Below, piece after piece: positions 27,260-36,300 of a stretch of 64,000 bases of DNA (position 1 is its first letter; every line of letters begins with the position of its first letter). Under the pieces are notes generated by a model. That model was not told the origin of the DNA and ran no database searches. It saw only the letters and a list, made by a program, of their open reading frames with translations. A program made the position numbers and the translations under genes. The DNA is from Dyadobacter linearis (GTDB taxonomy: Bacteria > Bacteroidota > Bacteroidia > Cytophagales > Spirosomataceae). Location of the stretch: NCBI RefSeq assembly GCF_907165045.1, contig NZ_CAJRAU010000005.1, forward strand, positions 434,001-498,000. Reading direction: 5' to 3'.

Positions 27260-28918
27260 ATGCAGATGAAAAAGTATATTCGCTCCATCTTGCTGGCTCT
27301 GCCCGTTATAGGCGGCCTGGCCTTCGTGTCTTTCCGGCAAGACGACCGTCTGTTTGAAATCGCGCGTAACCTTGATATCTACGCGACGCTTTTCAAGGAA
27401 TTGAATGCCTATTACGTAGATGAAATTAACCCTAATCAGCTCATTAAGACCAGCATAGATAATATGCTACGCTCGCTTGATCCTTATACGGTTTACTACG
27501 CGGAGGATGATATTGAGGATTACATGACGATGACGACCGGGAAGTATAACGGTATCGGCGCGATCGTTAATTCCGGCGAAGGAAAGCATACGGTGATGAT
27601 GGTTTATGAAGATACGCCGGCACAAAAAGCGGGACTGCAATTGGGAGATGAAATCACGAAAATAAATGGAATCGACCTGTCGACGCGTGAAGATTTTGAT
27701 ACGGGTAAATTATTAAAGGGGCAGTCGCAGACCAATGTTACGCTCACGGTAAAACGCTACGGCATTACCAAGCCACTGGAAATCAGCCTGAACAGGGATA
27801 TTGTGAAGGTGACCAATGTGCCTTATTATGGTATGCTGAATGAAAATGTAGGTTACATTGACCTGAAAGATTTCACTGCCACAGCTTCCCGAGAAGTGCG
27901 CAATGCATTTCAGGAATTGAAGGGAAAAGGAATGAAATATGTCGTGCTCGATCTGCGCGATAACCCGGGGGGCTTGCTGAATATGGCGATTGAGATATCT
28001 AATATATTTATTGCCAAAGGTGAAGAGATCGTTTCTACAAAAGGGAAAGTGAACGATTGGAATAAAACCTATACTGCTTATAACCCAGCGCTGGATACAG
28101 ATATTCCGGTTGTGGTTTTGACAAATAATCGAAGCGCCTCCGCGGCTGAAATCGTTTCTGGCGTGATCCAGGATTACGACAGAGGCGTTTTGATCGGTCA
28201 GCGGACTTATGGAAAAGGACTTGTGCAAACCACGCGAGACCTTTCATTTAATACCAAAATGAAGATTACTACCGCGAAATATTACATCCCAAGCGGCCGG
28301 TGCATTCAGGCGATCGATTACAGCCACCGTAATGACGACGGCAGCGTAGGTAAGATTCCGGATTCATTAATGACAGAATTTAAAACAAAAAATGGCCGGA
28401 TCGTTTTTGACGGCGGTGGTATTTTGCCTGATATTCTAACCGAAAAAGAAACCTATTCCCCGCTTGCTACTTCATTGGGACGCAATCGCTTGTTCTTTGA
28501 TTATGCAGTGAAATATCATTTTGAACACCCCACAGTTAAGCCCGCCAAAGAATTTCAGCTGTCTGACTCCGATTATGCGGCTTTTGTAAAATGGCTGGGT
28601 GATAAGGAATATGATTATACCACGCAGGTGGAGCGCGAGTTGAGCGAACTGGAAGCTTCGGCGAAAAAGGAAAAGTCGCTGGAAGTGATTGAAGACCAGC
28701 TGAAAGCTTTGAAATCCAAGCTCGGACACAACAAGGATAACGATTTGCAGATATTGAAACCGGAGATCAAAGGGATTTTACAGGATGAAATTATCAAGCA
28801 TTACTACCTTGAAAAAGGAATGCGGGAAGCTTCTTTCAACGAGGATCCCGAAGTAAAAGCGGCGCTGGCGTTGTTTAAGGAGCCTGCCAGGTACAGTGAA
28901 ATTTTGAAAAAGAAATAA
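27260..28918 (+). CDS. S41-family C-terminal processing peptidase
   Basis: A 552-residue protease of the CtpA/Prc type, exported or membrane-bound through a hydrophobic N-terminus (about 3-22). A PDZ domain (about 85-170) precedes the serine-lysine protease core, with S294 (RSASAAEI) and K319 (YGKGLVQ) 25 residues apart as in known members. The C-terminal part is charged and partly coiled. Such enzymes trim or degrade periplasmic proteins from the C-terminus. Translation may be coupled to rnpA, whose stop codon abuts this ATG. Confidence 0.93.
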   Translation: MQMKKYIRSILLALPVIGGLAFVSFRQDDRLFEIARNLDIYATLFKELNAYYVDEINPNQLIKTSIDNMLRSLDPYTVYYAEDDIEDYMTMTTGKYNGIGAIVNSGEGKHTVMMVYEDTPAQKAGLQLGDEITKINGIDLSTREDFDTGKLLKGQSQTNVTLTVKRYGITKPLEISLNRDIVKVTNVPYYGMLNENVGYIDLKDFTATASREVRNAFQELKGKGMKYVVLDLRDNPGGLLNMAIEISNIFIAKGEEIVSTKGKVNDWNKTYTAYNPALDTDIPVVVLTNNRSASAAEIVSGVIQDYDRGVLIGQRTYGKGLVQTTRDLSFNTKMKITTAKYYIPSGRCIQAIDYSHRNDDGSVGKIPDSLMTEFKTKNGRIVFDGGGILPDILTEKETYSPLATSLGRNRLFFDYAVKYHFEHPTVKPAKEFQLSDSDYAAFVKWLGDKEYDYTTQVERELSELEASAKKEKSLEVIEDQLKALKSKLGHNKDNDLQILKPEIKGILQDEIIKHYYLEKGMREASFNEDPEVKAALALFKEPARYSEILKKK

Positions 28919-28928
28919 GTCTATTCCG

Positions 28929-28957
28929 GCCCGTCGCTTGCGGCGGGCTTTATTTTT
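28929..28957 (+). terminator. Hairpin directly before tsaB
   Basis: A GC-rich stem (GCCCGTCG with its near-complement, one G-T pair) and a TTTATTTTT tail. The tail runs straight into the tsaB ATG. Confidence 0.65.
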
Positions 28958-29650
28958 ATGCTCATTCTAAGTATTGATACTTCTACGCGGGGCTGCTCGG
29001 TGTCGCTTGTAAGCGACGAAGGACTGGTTTCCAGCTATGAACTTTTTACAGACAAGTCTTCCTCGTCCATGCTCACGACGCTCATGCAAAATTGCGTTGA
29101 GCACGCCGGTTTTGCATTGAATGATCTGGACGCGATCGCAGTCGCCATGGGGCCGGGCTCCTACACGGGATTGCGGGTGGGCGTTTCCACTGCGAAAGGC
29201 TTGTGTTATGCGCTGGATAAGCCTCTATTAGCCATTAATACGCTGGAAGCAATGGCATTACAATTAGGCAAATTCTATGAAGATCATCTGCTTTGCCCGA
29301 TGATCGACGCGCGGAGAATGGAAGTTTACGCTGCCATATTTGACTCGAAAAATAATGTAGTACTACCAACGCAGGCAGTTATTCTCACCGAAAATTCATT
29401 TGACGAGCTCCTGAATACGAATAAGATCGTCTTCTTTGGCGACGGTTCTGCCAAGTTTAAATCACTTATTGGTGAAAATCCGAATGCTATATTTCCCGAA
29501 CAGGATATTTTCCCGTCGGCGAAAACGGTCGGAATATTTGCCGTAGATGCATTTAATGCAGGAAAATTCGAAGATATAGCTGCTTTTGAGCCTTACTATC
29601 TCAAAGACTTCATGTCCCCTGCGCCTAAAAAGTCCAAAGCTCTGCTCTGA
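28958..29650 (+). CDS. tsaB: tRNA threonylcarbamoyladenosine biosynthesis protein TsaB
   Basis: A 230-residue ASKHA-fold protein. TsaB forms the bacterial complex with TsaD and TsaE that makes t6A37 in tRNAs reading ANN codons. LILSIDTSTRGCSVSL and AMGPGSYTGLRVG are the hallmark segments. TsaB lacks the metal-binding histidines of TsaD, and none are seen here. It is the last essential translation gene in this block. Confidence 0.94.
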   Translation: MLILSIDTSTRGCSVSLVSDEGLVSSYELFTDKSSSSMLTTLMQNCVEHAGFALNDLDAIAVAMGPGSYTGLRVGVSTAKGLCYALDKPLLAINTLEAMALQLGKFYEDHLLCPMIDARRMEVYAAIFDSKNNVVLPTQAVILTENSFDELLNTNKIVFFGDGSAKFKSLIGENPNAIFPEQDIFPSAKTVGIFAVDAFNAGKFEDIAAFEPYYLKDFMSPAPKKSKALL

Positions 29651-29682
29651 TCCTAATTTTACTCCTCGTTAAAAACGAACTC

Positions 29683-29703
29683 AAAACTTTCCTTGTTAGT
29701 TTT
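29683..29703 (+). terminator. Possible weak terminator after tsaB
   Basis: AAAACT pairs with AGTTTT across a nine-base loop and is followed by T residues. The stem is short. Confidence 0.4.
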
Positions 29704-29723
29704 TTAGTAAATAGAAACCTGAA

Positions 29724-30260
29724 ATGGAAGGAGAGGAAATAGTAAATCGCGTCGCTACAAGTGGAATCGTTTCACTGGATCTGGAAGAACTATACCAGCC
29801 GGGAGAACGGGTTTTATATGATATCAAAGACAATTTATGGCAGGGGATGATCCTCCGAGAGAAGGATTTTCGTGAATTCCTGAAAGTGCACGACTGGGCT
29901 CAGTATGCCGGAAAACACGTTGCGATCATTTGTTCGGAAGACGCGATCGTTCCTACCTGGGCCTATATGTTGCTCGCTGTCCAGCTCGAACCTTATGCGA
30001 AAACGGTGATTTTCGGAGATTTGAATGCATTGGAAGATCAACTTTTTCACAATGCGATCCAAAAATTGGATATTGGTTCTTTCGCTGGGAAAAGAGTAGT
30101 TGTAAAAGGTTGTAGTAAGGTTGAAGTGCCGGTTTCGGCTTATGTAGAGGTCAGCCGTTTGTTAAAACCTGTCGTGCAAAGTCTTATGTTCGGCGAACCT
30201 TGCAGCACTGTTCCGCTTTATAAAAAGCCTAAATCTTCTATTTCCTCTTCCACCAACTGA
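29724..30260 (+). CDS. DUF2480-family protein
   Basis: A 178-residue cytosolic protein of the Bacteroidota family DUF2480: IVNRVATSGIVSLDLEELY, GERVLYDIKDNLWQGMILREKDFRE, EDAIVPTWAYMLL, and a C-terminal GEPCSTVPLYK. Its function is unknown to me. Its last 43 bases overlap the 3' end of rnhB on the opposite strand; only the non-conserved Ser-rich tail lies in the overlap. Confidence 0.88.
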   Translation: MEGEEIVNRVATSGIVSLDLEELYQPGERVLYDIKDNLWQGMILREKDFREFLKVHDWAQYAGKHVAIICSEDAIVPTWAYMLLAVQLEPYAKTVIFGDLNALEDQLFHNAIQKLDIGSFAGKRVVVKGCSKVEVPVSAYVEVSRLLKPVVQSLMFGEPCSTVPLYKKPKSSISSSTN

Positions 30261-30847
30261 TCCACTTCTTCTTTTAATAGCTTGAAAGTCATTCGGTGGT
30301 ACGAGCACGGACCGTGTAATCCGATCGCTTTGCGATGGTGGATAGTTGGATACCCAACATTATGTTCCCAGCCGTAAAAAGGAAATTGGGCCGCCAGATT
30401 GGACATTAATTCGTCGCGGTAATTTTTAGCAAGAATTGAAGCCGCCGCAATGGACAGATAATGCGCGTCGCCTTTGATAATGCAGGTATGGGGGATCATC
30501 GGGTACGGCGTGAAGCGGTTTCCGTCCACCAGCAAATGCTCAGGTTTCATGGTCAGCTTATCTACGGCGCGGTGCATTGCTAAGAAGCTGGCCTTCAATA
30601 TATTGATCTTGTCAATTTCAAGATTATCAACTTCCGCCACTGCCCATGCCAAAGCTTCCCGTACAATTTCTTTTTCCAGTTCCAGCCGCTGTACTTTTGT
30701 CAACTGCTTCGAATCATTTAGAAACGAATGCTTATAATCTCTTGGCAAAATAACAGCCGCCGCAACCACAGGACCTGCCAGACAGCCCCTTCCAACCTCA
30801 TCGAGGCCAGCTTCGATCGCTTCTATATTATAAAAAGGTTTCAGCAT
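30218..30847 (-). CDS. rnhB: Ribonuclease HII
   Basis: A 209-residue enzyme that removes RNA and single ribonucleotides from RNA-DNA hybrids. The acidic residues are visible: D16 and E17 (AGLDEVGRG), D108 (LLVDGN) and D127 (KGDAHYLSIAAAS). The frame extends to 30919 inside the upstream gene, but ATG at 30847 overlaps that gene's stop by one base (TAATG) and fits the family. The acidic C-terminal tail overlaps the DUF2480 gene. Confidence 0.95.
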   Translation of the reverse strand: MLKPFYNIEAIEAGLDEVGRGCLAGPVVAAAVILPRDYKHSFLNDSKQLTKVQRLELEKEIVREALAWAVAEVDNLEIDKINILKASFLAMHRAVDKLTMKPEHLLVDGNRFTPYPMIPHTCIIKGDAHYLSIAAASILAKNYRDELMSNLAAQFPFYGWEHNVGYPTIHHRKAIGLHGPCSYHRMTFKLLKEEVDQLVEEEIEDLGFL

Positions 30848-31863
30848 TAATCTTCGAGAATGTTGGCCATAAATGTGCTTTTTGTTCCAATCGCAATGAG
30901 CAGGAAAAGCACGGCCCAATAAAGGTATATGCGGTAAAAATCTTTGACATCGCGCGACAGCATATCCCGCGACTTGACTTTTTCGAGCTGGTCAATCTGT
31001 TTAAACACAGTTTCCAAGCCTTTATTATCCGTAGCACGAAAATACTTTCCATTCCCCAAACCTGCAATATTTTGAAGTTGTCCTTCATCGATTAAAGCAG
31101 CGGAGCTGGTACTATCGGAGCGTGACGCTCTTTTTGGGCGGCCGACAGATATGGTGTACACCTTCACTCCAAACGCATTGGCAAGCTGCGCAGAGGTAGT
31201 CGGATCCAGATTTCCGGAAGTATTATCCCCGTCACTTATCAAAATAGCCACTTTACTCTGGCCAGGCATTTCCCGCATCCGGTTCACTGCAACAGCGAGC
31301 GCGCTGCCGATCGCAGTTCCCGCAGTAGGAATCATCTTGGGATTTATTTCATCTAAAAAACCAAAAAGCAGCTCATAATCAGTAGTTAACGGACATAGTG
31401 AAACTGCCTCACCAGCAAATATGATCAACCCGATCCTGTCTTGTAATCTTCCTCTTATAAACTGCCTCGCTACTCGCTTGGCAGCTTCCAGCCTGTTCGG
31501 GCTGAGATCTTTTTCGGTCATCGAATCGGAAATGTCAAGAAGAAGCATAATGTCGATCCCTTCCGAAAACTGATCTGTGCGTTCTGTAACAACTTGTGGC
31601 CGGGCCAATGCGACCACGATCAACATTACAGCAAGGCCCACACAAAGCGGCTGGACGAACCTCAGTAATGTAAGTAAATTGAGCGGGCTGTCGCCGGGCG
31701 TGTAAGTGATCGCCAGGCGCTGCTTGTGATTCCGGTGAAGGGCATTGCGCAGCCAGAAAAGAACCGGGATAAAAGGCAGCAGGTACAACAGGTACGGATA
31801 CACCCATTCGTACGAATTGAACATATTATAGGAAAACCACCGCGGCGAAAACCAAGCATCCAT
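30847..31863 (-). CDS. batA: BatA-type von Willebrand factor A membrane protein
   Basis: A 338-residue protein with N-terminal membrane segments (about 21-38 and 69-87), a vWA domain and a C-terminal membrane helix (about 313-333). The metal-ion-dependent adhesion site DISDS (D110, S112, S114) is intact. In Bacteroides this family belongs to the Bat operon linked to oxygen tolerance. Here it follows a BatD-like gene and a DUF58 gene and precedes rnhB with a one-base overlap. Confidence 0.88.
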   Translation of the reverse strand: MDAWFSPRWFSYNMFNSYEWVYPYLLYLLPFIPVLFWLRNALHRNHKQRLAITYTPGDSPLNLLTLLRFVQPLCVGLAVMLIVVALARPQVVTERTDQFSEGIDIMLLLDISDSMTEKDLSPNRLEAAKRVARQFIRGRLQDRIGLIIFAGEAVSLCPLTTDYELLFGFLDEINPKMIPTAGTAIGSALAVAVNRMREMPGQSKVAILISDGDNTSGNLDPTTSAQLANAFGVKVYTISVGRPKRASRSDSTSSAALIDEGQLQNIAGLGNGKYFRATDNKGLETVFKQIDQLEKVKSRDMLSRDVKDFYRIYLYWAVLFLLIAIGTKSTFMANILED

Positions 31864-31871
31864 ATTCTAAA

Positions 31872-32801
31872 TCAGCTGACCGGACTATCCAGTATAAATT
31901 TCCTTTTGTTCCTGTAAAGCCTGGTTGCCCCTGTTTTCAAAACTTCCAGATACACGTGCATATTCTTCGATTCCCCCTGTCCGTAAATGATACCATCCAT
32001 ATTTTTTAATGCATCAGCCAGCTCTTCGTCTGCAATAGCGTCCAGAATTTCGCGGGTAGTATAAGTGGCAAAAGGTAGCTTTTCGAGCCTTTCCAGGTAA
32101 TTTTTCCAGACAATAATCGCCTTTTCCGCGTCTTTGATATTCTTTCTCTCACGTGCGTTTCTCATCAATCGATTGAAAGACCTGACATATTCCAAATGCC
32201 GGCGCTGCAATTTAATAAGCTGCCATTGTTTGTAAATATCGTGACCAAAAACCCAATAAATACTTCCCGATACGCCGATAATCAATGCGATTACGCCGAT
32301 CAGGATAGAGAAATTGAATTCGGAACCAAGTGGATGCAAGCCTGTTTCGGGGGTTAAAGTGCCTTTTGCATCCGGTTTAATGAGATTAGTGCTGATTAGA
32401 AACACCGAGTCGGGAGCTGTATAAACGGCTGTGCAGTCCTTTTTACCAAAAACAAAAACGGGCAAACGTAGTGATTGTTTTGGAGTAACATCAAAAGAAA
32501 TCAAATGGTAAACTGCACTGTCTAGCGTACCTTTTTCATCCGTATTAGAGACGAAATTCCTTTTTTCAATGATTTCAAAAGGAGAAAAGTCGTAGGTTGA
32601 ATCGGGGAAAAAAACTTCCGTTCCGGGGTTGTGTTTTACGCTGAGGGAAAAGTAAACGGGCTTTCCAACCTCAATACTGTCTGTCAGAAATACCCCGGAC
32701 GGACGGACTCTCTGAGAATGTGCAGCTGTGTCCAGGCAAAGCATAAATACCGATAAAACGGCGATCCCACGAAGTGTATCAACGAAATTACTTCTTGCCA
32801 T
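31872..32801 (-). CDS. BatD-like exported membrane protein
   Basis: A 309-residue protein with a hydrophobic signal-like N-terminus (about 10-27), a beta-rich exported domain (LTDSIEVGKPVYFSLSV..., FPDSTYDFSPFEIIEK) and one membrane helix near 170-190. A basic cytosolic tail follows. The order DUF58, this gene, batA is typical of Bacteroidota Bat operons. The call rests on that position and topology. It lies four bases after DUF58 and eight bases before batA. Confidence 0.7.
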   Translation of the reverse strand: MARSNFVDTLRGIAVLSVFMLCLDTAAHSQRVRPSGVFLTDSIEVGKPVYFSLSVKHNPGTEVFFPDSTYDFSPFEIIEKRNFVSNTDEKGTLDSAVYHLISFDVTPKQSLRLPVFVFGKKDCTAVYTAPDSVFLISTNLIKPDAKGTLTPETGLHPLGSEFNFSILIGVIALIIGVSGSIYWVFGHDIYKQWQLIKLQRRHLEYVRSFNRLMRNARERKNIKDAEKAIIVWKNYLERLEKLPFATYTTREILDAIADEELADALKNMDGIIYGQGESKNMHVYLEVLKTGATRLYRNKRKFILDSPVS

Positions 32802-32805
32802 TTTA

Positions 32806-33693
32806 TTACTGTGCTGCGCTGCTTTTCGTATAACGCCTTACTTTAAATAAATGGATCAAGGCCGGTATATAATCCTCCTGGGTGTTGATCGCGATGTAAT
32901 CGGCTCTGTTTTGGTGGCAAAGTCGTTTCAACTCAGAACTTCTCTGGTCAAACCGGCTGCTCATTTCCTGGCGGTAGTGTTTGGAAGAAGTATTAACCCA
33001 CACCGTACTCTGCTTCTCTGCATCGAAAAGGGGAATAATACCCAGTCCCGGCAGATTTATCTCGCGTGAATCGTACAAATGGATCACGATGAGATCGTGC
33101 TTTCTTGCGAGCGCTTTCAGGTTATGATGGTAATTATTATCGATAAAATCGGAAATCAGAAAGATCAGACTGCGCCGCTTAAGAACATTTAACGTGACTA
33201 AAATCGCGTCGGCAATATTGGTTTTGGTCGATTCCGGAACCAGCTTGTACAGTTCCGAAATGACCCCGTAACCATGTTTCATTCCGTCAGAAGGCCGGAT
33301 ATATCTTTCATTCCGGTCAGAAAAGCACAGCAGCCCAACGCGGGTCGCTTCCTGGATCGCAGACAATGTCAGTACGCCGCAAATTTCCTTCGCAATATCA
33401 ATTTTAAGCCTTTTCACCTCTCCAACGTGCTGTGAGGCACTTACATCGAGCATGAAGAAGGCGGTTTGTTCTTTATCTTCCTTGAAAATCTTAATAAATG
33501 TGCCGTGACCTTTGGCAGATGTATTCCAATCTATCGCCCTGACGTCGTCGCCGTACTGATATAGCCGCAAATCGTCGAACTCCAGGCCAGAGCCTTTGAA
33601 CACCGAGTGAAAATTCCCGTGACGCTCGCTGGTTACGGCTTTTCGCATACGGATTTCGTATTTTCTCAGCTTTCCCAGGAATTGTTCAAACAT
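32806..33693 (-). CDS. DUF58 domain protein
   Basis: A 295-residue protein with the DUF58 core: GLEFDDLRLYQYGDDVRAIDWNTSA and a vWA-like LDVSASQ segment. DUF58 proteins usually sit beside a MoxR AAA+ ATPase. No moxR gene lies next to it here; the upstream gene is divergent. It starts the bat-type operon. An eight-residue polar tail ends it. Confidence 0.9.
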   Translation of the reverse strand: MFEQFLGKLRKYEIRMRKAVTSERHGNFHSVFKGSGLEFDDLRLYQYGDDVRAIDWNTSAKGHGTFIKIFKEDKEQTAFFMLDVSASQHVGEVKRLKIDIAKEICGVLTLSAIQEATRVGLLCFSDRNERYIRPSDGMKHGYGVISELYKLVPESTKTNIADAILVTLNVLKRRSLIFLISDFIDNNYHHNLKALARKHDLIVIHLYDSREINLPGLGIIPLFDAEKQSTVWVNTSSKHYRQEMSSRFDQRSSELKRLCHQNRADYIAINTQEDYIPALIHLFKVRRYTKSSAAQ

Positions 33694-33739
33694 AAGTTTT
33701 GCGAAAAAATTATCACCTTTGTCACCGGTTCTATCTAAA

Positions 33740-33747
33740 CAAAGATA
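33740..33747 (-). promoter_or_regulatory. -7-type box of the DUF58/bat operon
   Basis: On the minus strand TATCTTTG fits TAnnTTTG, 46 bp before the DUF58 start. No matching -33 box was seen. Confidence 0.35.
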
Positions 33748-33789
33748 GGAATTTTGATAGTGTTGCTGCTTTTAGCCACTAATATACCT

Positions 33790-34137
33790 ATGCGTCTCGC
33801 TTCTTTCTTGCTTTTTTGCCTGGTTATATCGGGTTGTTCCAAAGAGGAAAAACCACCTGCCAATACATTGCCGGAAGATAAAATGGCTGCAATACTGGCG
33901 GACATTCACGTAGCCGAATCGCGGGTGAACAGGCTGCAATTGCGCTCACTTGATTCCTCTCTGATGATATTCGGGCAGTTGAAAGCAGATATCTGGAAAA
34001 AACATAAAGTGGATACGCTGACTTATAGTAAGAGCTATTCTTACTATATGTCACACCCACAGATCATGACCCGCATTTACGAAAAAGTAAATAAGAAAAT
34101 TGAGATTAGGGAGAAAAATAATGATATTAAGCTCTAA
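33790..34137 (+). CDS. DUF4296 lipoprotein
   Basis: A 115-residue lipoprotein of the Bacteroidota family DUF4296. The lipobox LVISGC gives a lipidated cysteine near residue 16. The mature part has ILADIHVAESRVNRLQ and YYMSHPQIMTRIYEKV, typical of the family. ATG at 33790 is preferred to TTG at 33754. Function unknown; membrane-anchored. Confidence 0.85.
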   Translation: MRLASFLLFCLVISGCSKEEKPPANTLPEDKMAAILADIHVAESRVNRLQLRSLDSSLMIFGQLKADIWKKHKVDTLTYSKSYSYYMSHPQIMTRIYEKVNKKIEIREKNNDIKL

Positions 34138-34185
34138 ATTTTATCCACTTCAAGATCAAGCATTTAACTAAATCAGCCCTGTCCT

Positions 34186-34920
34186 GTGAATAATTGTATT
34201 GTAGTAATCCCAACCTACAACGAGATTGAAAATGTTGAGGCGATCATTCGCAAAGTATTTAGCCTGGCACACCCTTTCGATTTGCTGATCATCGACGATG
34301 GTTCGCCCGACGGTACTGCCAATGTGGTAAAAACACTTATGAATGAATATCCAGGGCTTCATATCGCAGAAAGAAAAGGCAAGCTGGGGCTGGGTACCGC
34401 TTATATTCACGGTTTCAAATGGGCGCTTGAACGGGGTTACGAGTACATTTTCGAGATGGACGCCGACTTCTCCCACCCACCTGAAGATCTGATCAAATTA
34501 TACAAAGCCTGCGCGATCGACGGCCACGATGTGGCGATCGGATCCAGATATATTACGGGTGTGAATGTTGTAAACTGGCCAATCAACAGGGTATTAATGT
34601 CCTATTTTGCAGGCACTTACGTAAGAACTATTACCGGCATGAAAATCATGGATCCCACTGCCGGCTTCATTTGCTACACTGCCAAAGTACTCCGTGCGAT
34701 CAACCTCGATAAGATCCGATTTATCGGCTACGCTTTCCAGATCGAAATGAAGTTTAATTCGTGGAAATATGGATTTGATATCACCGAGGTACCGATCATT
34801 TTTACAGACCGTACCAAAGGCGCTTCCAAAATGTCAAGAGGTATTTTTAAAGAGGCTGTTTTGGGGGTGATTAATCTTAAAATCAGCAGTTACTTCAAAC
34901 GCTATATTGTCAAGCATTAA
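34186..34920 (+). CDS. Polyprenol-phosphate glycosyltransferase, DPM1-like
   Basis: A 244-residue GT2 enzyme like dolichol-phosphate mannose synthase. VVIPTYNEIENV, IDDGSPDGTA, EMDADFSHPP and the SRYITG segment are present. It would charge a polyprenyl phosphate with mannose or a related sugar at the inner membrane face. The long C-terminal membrane helices of some relatives are absent, so it is the short soluble form. The start is GTG at 34186. It ends 11 bases inside the opposite-strand M20 gene. Confidence 0.88.
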   Translation: MNNCIVVIPTYNEIENVEAIIRKVFSLAHPFDLLIIDDGSPDGTANVVKTLMNEYPGLHIAERKGKLGLGTAYIHGFKWALERGYEYIFEMDADFSHPPEDLIKLYKACAIDGHDVAIGSRYITGVNVVNWPINRVLMSYFAGTYVRTITGMKIMDPTAGFICYTAKVLRAINLDKIRFIGYAFQIEMKFNSWKYGFDITEVPIIFTDRTKGASKMSRGIFKEAVLGVINLKISSYFKRYIVKH

Positions 34921-36103
34921 GTTCTGAAATCGCCAGCCAGCTCATCAGTCCGGTTGAAATTTCCAATGCACTTTCGTCAATATCAAAAGTTGGCGTGTGC
35001 ACGCCTGAAATAATGCCGCGCTCTTCATTTCTTGTTCCAAGGCGGTAAAAGCACGAATCTACAACCTGCGAGTAGAATGCGAAATCTTCTCCGGCCATCC
35101 AAAGGTCAAGGTCGATCACATTTTCCGCGCCCACATAACCGGTAGCGGCTGTGCGTACGCGGCGCGTCAGTTCAGGGTGGTTTTTAAGAAAAGGATACCC
35201 TTTTACAATTTCAAAATCACAGCTTCCGCCCATTGCTTCGGCAATGTTTTCTGCCATTTTCTTCATCCTGCGCAATCCATCTTCGCGCCATTCTTCATCC
35301 ATACACCGCCACGTTCCCTGAATGGTCACTTCGTTTGGAATTACATTGGTAACACCGTCTGCGATAAATCTGCCGAATGAAAGAACCGCAGGATTAGCAG
35401 GGTTTCTATTGCGGCTGATGATCTGCTGCAACGCTACGATGATATGTGATGCCATTAAAACGGGGTCGATCAGCTGGTGAGGCGCAGCAGCGTGTCCGCC
35501 TTTTCCTTTCACGGTTAAATAAAGCTCGTCGGTACTCGCCATGTACATTCCTTCCCGGAAACCGATTTTGCCCACCGGAATATTGGGTGCCACGTGCTGG
35601 CCGACCATACTCGCAGGTCTTGGATTTTCCAGTACGCCTTCCTTGATCATTAATGAAGCCCCTCCCGGTGCTTTTTCTTCGGCCGGCTGGAATACTAATT
35701 TGATAGTACCTTCAAAATCGTCTTTGATCTGGTTCAATATCCGTGCAGTCCCAAGCAGCGACGAAGTATGTACATCGTGCCCGCAGGCGTGCATTACTCC
35801 TGGAACGGTCGACTTGTAAGGCACATCATTTGCTTCCAGAATAGGCAATGCGTCCATATCAGCCCGCAGGCCCACTACTTTTTTACCCGGATTTCTACCC
35901 TCAATAATCGCCACAACGCCTGTCCCGGCTATTCCTTCTTCGGGCCGCAAACCAATGGCTGTCAGTTCCGCCGCTACATATTTGGCCGTTTTAAATTCTT
36001 CAAACGAGAGTTCGGGGTTGCTGTGCAGGTGACGACGGTGGGCAATAATAGCTGCTGACTGATTCTTTGCAAGCGCCTTGATTTTTTCCTGAAGCTGAGA
36101 CAT
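34910..36103 (-). CDS. M20-family amidohydrolase
   Basis: A 397-residue metal-dependent hydrolase of the M20 family (N-acyl-amino-acid or hippurate hydrolase type). Metal-site segments are ACGHDVHTSSLLG, PAEEKAPGG and the C-terminal GVHTPTFDIDE. A dimerisation domain lies in the middle. The ATG at 36103 fits better than the one at 36133. The substrate is unknown. The 3' ends of this gene and the DPM1-like gene overlap by 11 bp. Confidence 0.9.
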   Translation of the reverse strand: MSQLQEKIKALAKNQSAAIIAHRRHLHSNPELSFEEFKTAKYVAAELTAIGLRPEEGIAGTGVVAIIEGRNPGKKVVGLRADMDALPILEANDVPYKSTVPGVMHACGHDVHTSSLLGTARILNQIKDDFEGTIKLVFQPAEEKAPGGASLMIKEGVLENPRPASMVGQHVAPNIPVGKIGFREGMYMASTDELYLTVKGKGGHAAAPHQLIDPVLMASHIIVALQQIISRNRNPANPAVLSFGRFIADGVTNVIPNEVTIQGTWRCMDEEWREDGLRRMKKMAENIAEAMGGSCDFEIVKGYPFLKNHPELTRRVRTAATGYVGAENVIDLDLWMAGEDFAFYSQVVDSCFYRLGTRNEERGIISGVHTPTFDIDESALEISTGLMSWLAISELNA

Positions 36104-36152
36104 AGGGAAGCTGATTCTTACTTTAATGGGCAATTAACGATAACAAACCTGC

Positions 36153-36160
36153 CAAAGTTA
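36153..36160 (-). promoter_or_regulatory. -7-type box of the M20 amidohydrolase gene
   Basis: On the minus strand TAACTTTG fits TAnnTTTG, about 50 bp before the ATG. The -33 box is weak. Confidence 0.4.
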
Positions 36161-36235
36161 AGTATAAATAGGTTGTTGTGCAGGGTCGTCGCTACAACTG
36201 TATTTGCCGGTCCTTTTGGTAAGAAGGCGCCTAAC

Positions 36236-36269
36236 ATTGAATGTTGTATGAAGAAAAAAGGTAATTTTG
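36236..36269 (+). promoter_or_regulatory. Promoter of the methyltransferase gene
   Basis: ATTG, a 22-nt spacer and TAATTTTG fit the Bacteroidota pattern, 31 bp before the ATG. Confidence 0.45.
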
Positions 36270-36300
36270 ACCAGACATGAATTAATCAGCAAAGCACAAA

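Noticed and set aside
27713..28228. 171-codon open frame opposite the S41 peptidase gene
   Set aside because: It mirrors the protease core; no start signals or domain.
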